A stretch of DNA of 64,000 nt, taken from positions 1 to 64,000 of the forward strand of contig CAVUID010000015.1 in NCBI GenBank assembly GCA_963741495.1, written 5' to 3'. This DNA is from Sulfurimicrobium sp963741495. GTDB taxonomy: Bacteria; Pseudomonadota; Gammaproteobacteria; Burkholderiales; Sulfuricellaceae. Shown piece after piece: positions 18,861 through 26,972 of this stretch. The notes below the pieces were generated by a model, which had not been told where the DNA came from, searched no databases, and saw only the letters and a program-made list of their open reading frames with translations. The position numbers and the translations under genes were made by a program. Each line of letters starts with the position of its first letter. Position 1 is the stretch's first letter.

Positions 18861-19039
18861 TTGGTTTCCCCTTGCGTTTCAGGTTGAGGTTTTTTGCCCT
18901 GCTTGAGTTGCCAGATATCGTCGATGATTTTGTCTGCGGCTTTTTCTGCGGCAGCAGCCGGAAAATAGATGTTGATGGTAACGCATCCTGCGGTCGTGCC
19001 GCCCAGCAGCAGGGCCGCTGCCAATATGGTCGTTTTCAT
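18857..19039 (-). CDS. ynbE: YnbE-family outer membrane lipoprotein
   Basis: A 60 aa lipoprotein. The signal peptide ends in the lipobox TAGC, so Cys19 would be lipidated, followed by VTINIYFPAAAAEKAAD, the hallmark of YnbE. E. coli YnbE is an outer membrane lipoprotein that stacks onto the C-terminus of YdbH to finish the intermembrane bridge. It lies 10 bases after ydbH and overlaps ydbL. Confidence 0.88.
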   Translation of the reverse strand: MKTTILAAALLLGGTTAGCVTINIYFPAAAAEKAADKIIDDIWQLKQGKKPQPETQGETK

Positions 19040-19049
19040 GTGGTCCTCG

Positions 19050-21008
19050 CTATTGAACTATGGGCTTGGCATTGCCTTGTGTCACCCGCTGCAGGCGGGC
19101 AATCAGTTCATCCCAACTGACGCTGCGATTGTAACCGATTACCGTAATCGCCGGTATGCCGCCCCCTTTGACAATGACATAGCCATTGGGTGCGGGTTCG
19201 ACGCCATCCATCAGGCAGACGCTGTTGCGCAGCACGCACGAAAGGCCAATCTGGCTATAGCCGAATTCCTCGAAAAATCCCAGAAAGCTGCGCTGGATCG
19301 CGGCGGCTGCACCTGCTCCGCCCAGGGCGGAAATATTCTGTACCGCGCGCTGGGAAATCTTGCGCGGATAATTGCCGGGGCTGCTGCGTACAGCGGCGTC
19401 GAACGTCACCGGCTTCCAGTTGGACAGTTCCAGGCCCTTGACTGTTACATCGATGCGCCCCTGCATGTTGCCGAAGGAAAAAGCCCGCGTCAGCAGATCA
19501 AGATCCAGATTGCGCATGTCGAGGCTGGCCTGCATGCGCGGCGCGTGGCCGAGCACATCGAGCAGCACCAGATCCTGAAGCACGGCCGTGCCGTCGAAAG
19601 CCTTGACCAGCAGCGCGCCATCCAGCGCCAGCTTGCCTGATTCGTAATGGACGCGGGGCACGACGCCGGCCAGAGTGCCATGCATTTTCGGCAAGTGCAG
19701 GGCGCTGGAAAGCTGTTCCATGGAAACGGGCGTTAACCCGCCCTCGAATTCCCAGCGCCAGCCTGCTGTGGCCTGGGTGGCCCGAAAATTCTCGATATTG
19801 AGGCTGCCACCCAGAATCGGGATGGCAAGCCTGGGAATACTGATGTTTTTGTCCTGCAAGTGAATCGTGCTTTTGAAGCTGCCGATTGGCAGCGCCAGAA
19901 CCCGCCCGCCGCCAATTTCGAGATCCGCCATGCTTGCCGAGCGGGCGCGCCATGGCAGGGTGAAATGCACGTTGTTCAGTGCGAAACGCCCTTCCTTATC
20001 CTGAAGCGAAACTTTGCTCAGGTTCAGGTCGAGTGCCTGCACTTCCCCTTTGACAATGCGGCTGGAAAAGCCGACTTTTCCAGCCGCAGTCGTTTTGGCG
20101 AGAGCGGTTTTTTCCAGAAAGGGCAGCAGGAAGGTGGCATGCAGCGGGCCAAAGTTCAGTTCCTTGCCCTCAAATGCCGCTGTAGAAAATTGTCGAGCAA
20201 CCCCGTCCCATACGGCAGAGGCCTTGACCTCGCCGATATCCGGCCAGTTCAGCACGCCTCGCTCCAGTTCGACGCGCTGTGGGCTGAAGTGGCCGCTGGC
20301 GCTAAGTTGCACACCGCCGCCGCTGACATACAGCGGGTGCCAGTAGATTTCGCCCTGATCCCACGACACGTGACCCTGCCAGGCCATGTCTTTACGTTCC
20401 TGACGTGCCTTGAGTGTCATTTTTCCACTGATTTTTTCTCCGGCATGAAGGCCGCTGGCATCGCTGAAACCGAGGTTGTTGATCCGCAGATCGGCGTCGG
20501 CTGAAAGCAGTTTCGTCATGCCGCTCAGGCGGAGTTTGCCGCTGACGTTTCCCGCGCTTGGGGTGGGGATGTTGGCCGGCAGCCAGGGGGTGGCGTAAGC
20601 GATGTCGCCGTTTTCGATGTCAGCCACGATTTCCCAGTGTTTACCCCAGCGCGCATCGATATGCCAGCGCTCCTTTTCGGCGGGGCGGAGATCGAGACTC
20701 AGTTTTTTTGAATTGGGTGAGAAGCTGAAGCGCACCGGCCAGCTTTGCTTTTCCTTCAGAACGCCCTGATCGCAGGCGATGGTGTCGTGCTCAAGGCGTA
20801 TTTTCGGGCAGCTCAGTTGGACGTTTTTCCAAGTCTGGCCTTGAAGGGTAAGTTCCCCGATACTGACTGAAAAGCGGTCATTTTCCAGGTGGGCTGCAAT
20901 CCCTCGAATCTTGAACGATGGCGAGGCGACATCCTCGATGCTCAGGCTGATTTGCTGGCCATGGGCAGAAGAAAATACACCCAGCAGAAGCAAGAATACA
21001 GCTAGCAA
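19050..21008 (-). CDS. ydbH: YdbH-family intermembrane phospholipid transport protein
   Basis: A large AsmA-like protein of about 652 aa with an N-terminal hydrophobic segment and long stretches of amphipathic beta strands, ending in the YdbH domain (GGIPAITVIGYNRSVSWDELI). E. coli YdbH, with YhdP and TamB, forms hydrophobic-grooved bridges carrying phospholipids from inner to outer membrane. The open frame continues upstream through tRNA-Thr, which cannot be coding; the first usable start after the tRNA is TTG 21008 (another TTG at 20993). The N-terminus is therefore unusually short and lacks a basic leader, so the start is uncertain. Confidence 0.85.
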   Translation of the reverse strand: MLAVFLLLLGVFSSAHGQQISLSIEDVASPSFKIRGIAAHLENDRFSVSIGELTLQGQTWKNVQLSCPKIRLEHDTIACDQGVLKEKQSWPVRFSFSPNSKKLSLDLRPAEKERWHIDARWGKHWEIVADIENGDIAYATPWLPANIPTPSAGNVSGKLRLSGMTKLLSADADLRINNLGFSDASGLHAGEKISGKMTLKARQERKDMAWQGHVSWDQGEIYWHPLYVSGGGVQLSASGHFSPQRVELERGVLNWPDIGEVKASAVWDGVARQFSTAAFEGKELNFGPLHATFLLPFLEKTALAKTTAAGKVGFSSRIVKGEVQALDLNLSKVSLQDKEGRFALNNVHFTLPWRARSASMADLEIGGGRVLALPIGSFKSTIHLQDKNISIPRLAIPILGGSLNIENFRATQATAGWRWEFEGGLTPVSMEQLSSALHLPKMHGTLAGVVPRVHYESGKLALDGALLVKAFDGTAVLQDLVLLDVLGHAPRMQASLDMRNLDLDLLTRAFSFGNMQGRIDVTVKGLELSNWKPVTFDAAVRSSPGNYPRKISQRAVQNISALGGAGAAAAIQRSFLGFFEEFGYSQIGLSCVLRNSVCLMDGVEPAPNGYVIVKGGGIPAITVIGYNRSVSWDELIARLQRVTQGNAKPIVQ

Positions 21009-21010
21009 AG

Positions 21011-21041
21011 AAAAGGGCCAGCAGTTAAAAACTGCCGGCCC
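21011..21041 (-). terminator. terminator-like hairpin just after tRNA-Thr
   Basis: On the minus strand GGGCCGGCAGTT pairs with AACTGCTGGCCC (one G-U pair) around a TTT loop, followed by TTTTC. It begins six bases after the tRNA CCA end and sits directly at the start of ydbH, so it either ends the tRNA transcript or attenuates read-through into ydbH. Confidence 0.8.
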
Positions 21042-21046
21042 TGATC

Positions 21047-21122
21047 TGGTGCCGATGACCGGAATCGAACTGGTGACCTTCGCATTACGAATGCGCTGCT
21101 CTACCAACTGAGCTACATCGGC
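21047..21122 (-). tRNA. tRNA-Thr (anticodon CGT)
   Basis: A 76-base cloverleaf with encoded CCA. The acceptor stem starts GCCGATG, the D arm has AGCTCAGTTGGTAGAGC, the anticodon loop is TTCGTAA, and the T arm has GGTTCGATTCC-type sequence (AGTTCGATTCCG). It closely resembles E. coli thrW. It is immediately upstream of ydbH on the same strand. Confidence 0.96.
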
Positions 21123-21499
21123 GACGGTGCGCATTATATAACGAAAGTTTTCGTGACGGCTATTTTGCACCCGGATCGAGAATCTGGTCTTGCCCTCACG
21201 ATATAGGGTTTTACATTGAAAGCGCTGAGGAGCTAGGTGTTCAAAAGGATTGAGAGCCTCAAGCCATGTTGGTGGGGGCAAATGGTAAAGTCCGGGAATT
21301 TTCATTACAGTTGGCCAGATTCAGCTGTAAACAAGAAATCACCCTGTGAAATTTAAAGCCTGAAGCTTGGCTAGGCGTTGTGTGAAGCGGGGGACGAAAT
21401 TCCAGCAAGCAACCCATTCTGTCCCAGTTTGGCCCTCGGTGCAATAATCCGGTAAAATCGCCCGCTTGATTTAGATAGATTGCGTTTTTACCGAACTCG
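21123..21499. other. intergenic region between divergent tRNA-Thr and xseB
   Basis: No convincing gene in 377 bases. On the minus strand an ATTATA (TATAAT read leftwards) at 21133-21138 is placed right for a tRNA-Thr -10 box, next to the dyad CGAAAACTTTCG. On the plus strand TTGGCC at 21429 and TAAAAT at 21453 (18 apart) may drive xseB-ispA-dxs. Confidence 0.45.
21133..21138 (-). promoter_or_regulatory. candidate -10 box of tRNA-Thr
   Basis: TATAAT on the minus strand, 10 bases upstream of the tRNA 5' end, followed by the GC-rich GCGCACC discriminator typical of stringently controlled stable RNA promoters. No good -35 box is seen. Confidence 0.5.
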
Positions 21500-21754
21500 A
21501 TGACCAAGCCCACTAAAATAGCTCCGCCGAAAAATTTCGAAAGCGCCCTGTCCGAACTGGAACAGGTTGTCTCTGCCATGGAGGTGGGCCAGATGCCGCT
21601 GGAACAGTCGCTGACTTCCTACCAGCGGGGTATGGAACTGCTCAAGTACTGCCAGGCGACACTTCAGGACGCACAGCAGCAGGTAAAAATTTTCGAGGCG
21701 GGTTCTCTGAACGATTTCAATGTGGATGGCGGCAATTCAAGTGCTAACGAATAA
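21500..21754 (+). CDS. xseB: exodeoxyribonuclease VII small subunit
   Basis: An 84 aa protein with the XseB pattern FESALSELEQVVSAMEVGQM followed by LEQSLTSYQRGMELLKYCQ, forming two helices. It binds XseA to make exonuclease VII, which degrades single-stranded DNA. XseA is not in this window. The order xseB-ispA-dxs is widespread in proteobacteria. The 3' end overlaps the ispA start region. Confidence 0.92.
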   Translation: MTKPTKIAPPKNFESALSELEQVVSAMEVGQMPLEQSLTSYQRGMELLKYCQATLQDAQQQVKIFEAGSLNDFNVDGGNSSANE

Positions 21755-22640
21755 TGATTTTCAGGATTGGGCGCGGCAGCGCCAAATGCGTATGGAAACG
21801 GTGCTGGACGAGTTTCTGCCTTCCCCGGAGCTGGCGCCTCAGCGCCTTCATCAGGCCATGCGCTATGTCGCTCTGGATGGGGGCAAGCGGGTGCGGCCGT
21901 TGCTGGCCTTTGCTGCGGGCGAGCTGAGTGGTGCCCCGCTGGAACGGGTGGAAGCCGTGGCAGCAGCAGTGGAATTGATCCATGTCTATTCGCTGGTGCA
22001 TGATGATCTGCCGTGCATGGATAACGACGACCTGCGGCGCGGGAAGCCGACCTGCCACGTTCAGTTTGACGAAGCCACGGCGTTGCTGGTGGGCGACAGT
22101 CTGCAAAGCCTGGCTTTTCAGCTCGTGGCGGAGCGTACGATAGCTCACAGCCCGTCCCTGCAGCTCGAAATGGTGCGGCTGCTGGCACTTGCCGCCGGCT
22201 CGCGCGGCATGGCGGGGGGGCAGGCGATCGATCTCGATTCGGTGGGCAAGACCCTGAACCAGACCGAACTGGAGTTTATGCATATCCACAAGACGGGCGC
22301 CCTGATTCGCGCTGCTGTGCTGCTGGGTGCGCATTGCGGCAACGGCATTGAGCCGGACCAGCTCGATGCGGTCAATCATTATGCGAAGTGCATCGGGCTC
22401 GCCTTTCAGGTCGTGGACGACATTCTCGATGTGGAGGCCAGTACCGCCACGCTGGGCAAGACTGCCGGCAAGGATGCGGAAAACAACAAACCGACCTATG
22501 TCAGTATCCTGGGGCTTGCTGCAGCACGCGAGCTGGCGGAGGAGCTGCACCGGAATGCGCTTTCAGCGCTGGTGGAGTTTGGCGACCGGGCCACAAGGCT
22601 GGTTCAATTGGCTGATTTCGTCTTGCGGCGTCAGTCCTGA
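21720..22640 (+). CDS. ispA: farnesyl diphosphate synthase (polyprenyl synthetase)
   Basis: A trans-isoprenyl diphosphate synthase of about 300 aa. The first aspartate-rich motif is VHDDLPCMDNDDLRRG and the second is VVDDILD; GGKRVRP binds the diphosphate. The short-chain IspA-type enzyme condenses IPP with DMAPP and GPP to FPP. Several starts are possible: ATG 21720, ATG 21726 or GTG 21741; the last gives the N-terminus most like the family, and all overlap xseB. The stop shares one base with the dxs start (TGATG). Confidence 0.92.
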   Translation: MWMAAIQVLTNNDFQDWARQRQMRMETVLDEFLPSPELAPQRLHQAMRYVALDGGKRVRPLLAFAAGELSGAPLERVEAVAAAVELIHVYSLVHDDLPCMDNDDLRRGKPTCHVQFDEATALLVGDSLQSLAFQLVAERTIAHSPSLQLEMVRLLALAAGSRGMAGGQAIDLDSVGKTLNQTELEFMHIHKTGALIRAAVLLGAHCGNGIEPDQLDAVNHYAKCIGLAFQVVDDILDVEASTATLGKTAGKDAENNKPTYVSILGLAAARELAEELHRNALSALVEFGDRATRLVQLADFVLRRQS

Positions 22641-24487
22641 TGTACCCGTTGCTGGAGTCTATCGATAATCCTGAACAGCTGCGTGCGCTCGAAAGCAAGC
22701 AATTGCTGCAGCTTGCCGGGGAATTGCGCGCTTTCCTGGTCGAGAGCGTATCGCGTACCGGGGGGCATCTTTCTTCCAATCTGGGCACGGTGGAGCTGAC
22801 GATTGCGCTGCACTACGTGTTCAATACGCCCTCCGACCGCCTGGTATGGGATGTGGGGCACCAGACTTATCCGCACAAGATACTCACCGGGCGGCGCGAG
22901 GCGATGGCAGGAATGCGCCAGCTTGGCGGAATTGCCGGCTTCCCGCGCCGCGATGAGAGCCCTTTTGACGCTTTTGGGGTCGGCCATTCCAGCACTTCCA
23001 TCAGCGCTGCCCTCGGGATGGCGGTAGCGGCGAAGCAGCAGGGCTCCGGACGGCGCGCAGTGGCCATCATCGGCGATGGCGCCATGACGGCGGGAATGGC
23101 GTTCGAAGCACTTAACAACGCCGGCGCCATGGACGCCAACCTGCTGGTGGTCCTTAACGACAACGACATGTCTATTTCTCCCAATGTGGGTGCGCTCAAC
23201 AATTACCTTGCCAAGCTTATGTCGGGCCGCTTCTATGCCGCCGCTCGAAAGGCTGGGGAAAAGATGCTCTCGGTGGCGCCGCCCATACTCGAACTGGCCA
23301 AGCGTGCCGAAGAGCACATGAAGGGCATGGTGATTCCGGGCACCCTGTTCGAAGAGTTTGGTTTCAACTATATCGGCCCCATCGATGGGCACGATCTGGA
23401 TGCGCTGATTCCTACCCTGAATAACATCAGGAAGCTCGAAGGGCCGCAGTTCCTGCATGTGGTGACCCAGAAAGGCAAGGGGTTCAAGCGTGCAGAGGAA
23501 GATCCCTGCCGCTATCACGGCGTCACCAAATTCAACCCTGAAGAGGGCGTGATGGATAGTCAGCCGGGCAGCCGGCAAACCTATACCCAGGTGTTCGGCG
23601 ACTGGCTGTGCGATATGGCAGCGCTCGATACGCGCCTGGTGGGCGTCACGCCGGCCATGTGCGAGGGCTCGGGTATGGTGAGGTTCTCCGAAGATTTTCC
23701 CGCCCGTTATTTCGATGTCGGCATAGCCGAGCAGCATGCCGTCACATTTGCAGCCGGACTGGCCTGCGAGGGGTTGAAGCCGGTAGTGGCGATCTACTCC
23801 AGCTTCCTGCAGCGTGCCTATGATCAGTTGGTGCATGATGTCGCTCTGCAAAACCTGCCTGTGGTTTTTGCCATCGACCGCGCCGGACTGGTTGGGGCAG
23901 ATGGCCCGACGCATGCCGGCAGTTTCGATCTTTCCTTCCTGCGTTGTATCCCCAATATGGTGGTAATGGCGCCGAGCGACGAAAACGAGTGCCGTCAGAT
24001 GCTTTACACCGCCTTCCAGCTCGACCAGCCCACAGCGGTGCGCTATCCGCGCGGGTGCGGCACGGGTGCGGCGATCGCCGCCGAGATGTCCTCCCTCCCG
24101 CTGGGGCGTGGCGAGATACGCCGGCGTGGCGAGAAAGTGGCGATTCTGGCCTTCGGTAGCATGCTGACACCGGCATTGCTGGCGGCCGAGGAATTGAATG
24201 CAACGGTGGCCAACATGCGCTTCGTCAAGCCGCTGGACGGAGAAATGGTTAAAGAGCTTGCCGCCAGCCACGATCTGCTGGTGACGGTTGAGGAGAATGC
24301 GGTCATGGGCGGTGCGGGCAGTGCAGTGGCAGAGAGCCTGCAGGATCAGAACGTGACGGTAAGGCTGCTTCATCTGGGTTTGCCGGATGAATTTATTGAA
24401 CAGGGCTCCGCCGCCGAATTACTGGCGAAATGCGGGTTGGATAAAGATGGTCTGGTGCTCGCCATCAGAAAAATATTACCCGAGTAG
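22640..24487 (+). CDS. dxs: 1-deoxy-D-xylulose-5-phosphate synthase
   Basis: A 615 aa thiamine diphosphate enzyme. The TPP/Mg motif is GDGAMTAGMAFEALNNAG, the N-terminal WDVGHQTYPHKILTGR is diagnostic of DXS, and the transketolase-like central domain contains DRAGLVGADGPTHAG. It condenses pyruvate and glyceraldehyde 3-phosphate to DXP, the first step of the MEP isoprenoid pathway and a precursor for thiamine and pyridoxal. The coupling with ispA places early and late isoprenoid steps on one transcript. Confidence 0.96.
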   Translation: MYPLLESIDNPEQLRALESKQLLQLAGELRAFLVESVSRTGGHLSSNLGTVELTIALHYVFNTPSDRLVWDVGHQTYPHKILTGRREAMAGMRQLGGIAGFPRRDESPFDAFGVGHSSTSISAALGMAVAAKQQGSGRRAVAIIGDGAMTAGMAFEALNNAGAMDANLLVVLNDNDMSISPNVGALNNYLAKLMSGRFYAAARKAGEKMLSVAPPILELAKRAEEHMKGMVIPGTLFEEFGFNYIGPIDGHDLDALIPTLNNIRKLEGPQFLHVVTQKGKGFKRAEEDPCRYHGVTKFNPEEGVMDSQPGSRQTYTQVFGDWLCDMAALDTRLVGVTPAMCEGSGMVRFSEDFPARYFDVGIAEQHAVTFAAGLACEGLKPVVAIYSSFLQRAYDQLVHDVALQNLPVVFAIDRAGLVGADGPTHAGSFDLSFLRCIPNMVVMAPSDENECRQMLYTAFQLDQPTAVRYPRGCGTGAAIAAEMSSLPLGRGEIRRRGEKVAILAFGSMLTPALLAAEELNATVANMRFVKPLDGEMVKELAASHDLLVTVEENAVMGGAGSAVAESLQDQNVTVRLLHLGLPDEFIEQGSAAELLAKCGLDKDGLVLAIRKILPE

Positions 24488-24516
24488 TTTACTATACTAT
24501 TAGAAGTGGTTATACT
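24488..24516 (+). promoter_or_regulatory. sigma-70 promoter of folE2
   Basis: TTTACT at 24488 and TATACT at 24511 are separated by 17 bases, right after the dxs stop and 37 bases before the folE2 ATG. A GAAGTggTTAT / ATAACTTC inverted repeat spans the -10 box (24504-24535) and could be a repressor site. Confidence 0.65.
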
Positions 24517-24552
24517 GAATCCCAGCATAACTTCTCGATGTAAGGATTATTA

Positions 24553-25380
24553 ATGAGCAATTGCAACGTTCCCTGTGACGGATCCGTAGCCGCCTGCGAG
24601 ATTGCCGATGTCCAGTCTTCCCACGATACGCGCCAGATCGCCATCGACAAGGTCGGCATCAAGTCCATCCGTCACCCGGTGAGAGTGGCGGACAAGAGCG
24701 AAGGCGTCCAGCACACTATCGCCGTGTTCAATATGTACGTGCACCTGCCCCACAATTTCAAGGGCACCCACATGTCGCGTTTTATCGAGATTCTCAACGG
24801 CTATGAGCGCGAGGTCTCGGTGGAGAATTTCGAAACCATGCTGCGCGAGATGGTGGTGCTGCTGGAAGCGGATTCTGGCCACGTTGAGATGACTTTCCCC
24901 TATTTCATCAACAAGACGGCGCCTATTTCCGGTGTCCAGAGCCTGATGGATTACGAAGTTACTTTCACGGGCGAAATCGATCATGGGAAATACCGTCAGA
25001 CCACCAAGGTGGTCGTGCCTGTAACCAGTTTGTGCCCGTGCTCAAAGAAAATTTCGGATTATGGCGCTCACAACCAGCGTTCGCACGTCACCATTACGGC
25101 GCGCACCAATGAAATGGTGTGGCTTGAGGACATCATCCGTCTGGTGGAAGATCAGGCATCGTGCGAAGTTTATGGCTTGCTGAAACGCCCGGACGAGAAA
25201 TATGTGACCGAGCGTGCTTACGACAACCCGAAATTTGTTGAAGACATGGTGCGCGATGTGGCTGCCGTGCTGAATGAAGACAAGCGGATCGATGCCTACA
25301 TCGTTGAGTCTGAAAACTTCGAATCCATCCACAATCATTCAGCCTATGCCCTGATCGAAAAAGACAAGACAGCAGGCTGA
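24553..25380 (+). CDS. folE2: GTP cyclohydrolase FolE2 (type IB)
   Basis: A 275 aa FolE2 protein. Characteristic segments are GIKSIRHPV, MSRFIEIL, VPVTSLCPCSKKISDYGAHNQR (with the metal-site Cys), and ESIHNHSAYA near the C-terminus. It converts GTP to dihydroneopterin triphosphate, the first step of folate synthesis, and unlike FolE can use metals other than zinc. In many bacteria folE2 is repressed by Zur. It has its own promoter after dxs. Its last 68 bases are repeated in diverged form downstream. Confidence 0.94.
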   Translation: MSNCNVPCDGSVAACEIADVQSSHDTRQIAIDKVGIKSIRHPVRVADKSEGVQHTIAVFNMYVHLPHNFKGTHMSRFIEILNGYEREVSVENFETMLREMVVLLEADSGHVEMTFPYFINKTAPISGVQSLMDYEVTFTGEIDHGKYRQTTKVVVPVTSLCPCSKKISDYGAHNQRSHVTITARTNEMVWLEDIIRLVEDQASCEVYGLLKRPDEKYVTERAYDNPKFVEDMVRDVAAVLNEDKRIDAYIVESENFESIHNHSAYALIEKDKTAG

Positions 25381-25442
25381 CGAAACAAAGGGATTCGACG
25401 TTTCTGAGGAGACTAATCCGCGTAGCGGGTTATGTCGGAACT

Positions 25443-25510
25443 AAAACTTCGAATCTATTCACAACCATTCAGCCTATGCCATGATCGAGCGGGACAAGAC
25501 CAAAAAATGA
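25443..25510 (+). pseudogene. duplicated 3' tail of folE2
   Basis: These 68 bases align without gaps to the last 68 bases of folE2 (25313-25380), with 54 identities. In the matching frame they read NFESIHNHSAYAMIERDK followed by TKK and stop, against ...ALIEKDK-TAG in the intact gene. Three differences are silent third-position changes and two are conservative (Leu to Met, Lys to Arg). No start or ribosome site precedes it, so it is a remnant rather than a gene. Confidence 0.85.
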
Positions 25511-25519
25511 TGTGCGGGC

Positions 25520-26170
25520 TCAGAATCGCCTGGTCAACACCATGTGATTCCCTTCCCGTTTCATGTTCACCCGGTTAAGGAAGCTCATACCCAGCAGCAC
25601 CACGGGCATGGCGCTTTCATGCACGATTCCCTGAATGCCGTTGAGGCTGATGTCGCCCACCTTGACGGTGTTCAGACTGACGATGTAAACCTGCGTTACG
25701 CCATTGGCAGTGGATGAATACCCGCGCTGGCCGTTGAGATAGGAAATCCCCAGCCGTTTGGCTTCGGCGCTGCTCATGCTGATGGCGCTGGCGCCTGTAT
25801 CAACAAGGAAGCGGGTGGGGCTGCCATTGATGCTGCCGGTAGTGATGAAGTGCCCCTGTGCGTCAGCTGTCAGCGTTACGCTGGCTTTGCCGTCCGAATC
25901 CCCGACCCCTCCCGTTGAGACGCCCTGACCCAGGCTCAGGGTTTGCTGCTTGCCATCGATTTCCAGAACGGCCTGATTTGAATCTGCGCTGATGAGCTTG
26001 ACTCCCTCAGGCGTCTTTTCTCCCGCCTTGAGCAATTTCTGAGTGCTGCCATTGATAGTGACAATCGCTTTGCCGCTGAACAGTCCCACTACGCTGACAT
26101 TGGTGGCGTGGGCCGAAACGGAGAATAACAACACTGTCATCAAGGCTAGGCTAGAATATCGTTTTTTCAT
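25520..26170 (-). CDS. periplasmic retropepsin-like aspartic protease (TIGR02281 family)
   Basis: A 216 aa protein with a signal peptide (cleavage after AHA, about residue 22) and a C-terminal clan AA domain. FLVDTGASAISMS carries the catalytic Asp124; VVLLGMSFLNRV is the second conserved strand pair typical of single-domain, dimerising retropepsins. The N-terminal half (about 25-95) is beta-rich and of unknown role. The substrate is unknown. It is convergent with the folE2 tail and divergent, 20 bases away, from the amidotransferase. Confidence 0.85.
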   Translation of the reverse strand: MKKRYSSLALMTVLLFSVSAHATNVSVVGLFSGKAIVTINGSTQKLLKAGEKTPEGVKLISADSNQAVLEIDGKQQTLSLGQGVSTGGVGDSDGKASVTLTADAQGHFITTGSINGSPTRFLVDTGASAISMSSAEAKRLGISYLNGQRGYSSTANGVTQVYIVSLNTVKVGDISLNGIQGIVHESAMPVVLLGMSFLNRVNMKREGNHMVLTRRF

Positions 26171-26190
26171 GATGCTGGAGGCTCCCTAGA

Positions 26191-26898
26191 ATGAAACCGG
26201 TTGCTATATTTCGCCATGCCAAAAGTGAAGGCCCAGGTTATTTTGCCACATTCCTGGATGAAAAAAATATTCCATGGCGTTTGCTCGCGATTGATGAAGG
26301 CGAGTCTGTGCCGCAAGATGCACAGGCATTTTCCGGCCTGGTTTTTATGGGCGGTCCGATGAGCGTTAATGACGATTTGCCGTGGATTTCGTCCACTCTG
26401 GCGCTGATCCGGCAGGCTGTCGCCGCCGGCATTCCAGTGCTGGGGCATTGTCTCGGCGGGCAACTCATGGCCAGGGCCCTGGGCGGGACGGTGGGATCCA
26501 ATCCGCTCAAGGAAATTGGCTGGGGTGAGGTGGCCGTGGCAAAAAATACCGAGGCTCGAACATGGTTTGGTGAGGTCACTGAATTTACGGCATTTCACTG
26601 GCATGGCGAGACGTTTTCTCTGCCGTCAGACGCGACCTTGATCCTGAGCAGCGCGTATTGCCAGAATCAGGCTTTTGTAATGGGGCCTCACCTGGCTATG
26701 CAGTGCCATGTGGAAATGACTGAAGAAATGGTGAAAGAGTGGTGTGCCATCGGTGCTGAAGAGGTTGCTGCGGCTGCTGCCAGCCCAGGTGTGCAGTCGG
26801 TCGGAGTAATCCAGCAGAATTTGCCAGTTCATGTGTCAGGGTTGAATCAGGTCGCAGGACGACTCTATCAGCACTGGATCGAAGGCTTGGCGCCGTAG
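26191..26898 (+). CDS. class I glutamine amidotransferase-like protein
   Basis: A 235 aa GATase1 protein with a complete triad: nucleophile Cys87 in VLGHCLGGQ, His172 and Glu174 in QCHVEMTEE. It is a free-standing domain like the GMP synthase-related amidotransferases (YfeJ type), not part of a known synthase. Such proteins may act on gamma-glutamyl compounds, but no substrate is shown. It has its own start close to a divergent gene and is followed by leuC after 74 bases. Confidence 0.86.
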   Translation: MKPVAIFRHAKSEGPGYFATFLDEKNIPWRLLAIDEGESVPQDAQAFSGLVFMGGPMSVNDDLPWISSTLALIRQAVAAGIPVLGHCLGGQLMARALGGTVGSNPLKEIGWGEVAVAKNTEARTWFGEVTEFTAFHWHGETFSLPSDATLILSSAYCQNQAFVMGPHLAMQCHVEMTEEMVKEWCAIGAEEVAAAAASPGVQSVGVIQQNLPVHVSGLNQVAGRLYQHWIEGLAP

Positions 26899-26916
26899 GG
26901 CCTTTCCATAATGTAA

Positions 26917-26946
26917 TTGTTCGCAGGCTGGCGACTGTGCAATAAT
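26917..26946 (+). promoter_or_regulatory. candidate leuC promoter
   Basis: TTGTTC at 26917 and AATAAT at 26941 are 18 bases apart, 27 bases upstream of the leuC ATG. Only moderate matches to sigma-70 boxes; no leader peptide rich in leucine codons is visible. Confidence 0.35.
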
Positions 26947-26972
26947 TTACGTTTTTCCCAGAATTTCTGTTA

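Noticed and set aside
21009..21305. N-terminal extension of ydbH upstream of tRNA-Thr
   Set aside because: The frame passes through the tRNA gene and its terminator, and the translated residues are tRNA sequence.
22631..24373. 580-codon open frame antisense to dxs
   Set aside because: It mirrors dxs codon structure in a GC-rich gene, has no ribosome site and His/Arg/Gln-rich composition unlike a real protein.
26191..26898. GMP synthase (guaA)
   Set aside because: Only the amidotransferase domain is present; no ATP-pyrophosphatase domain follows.
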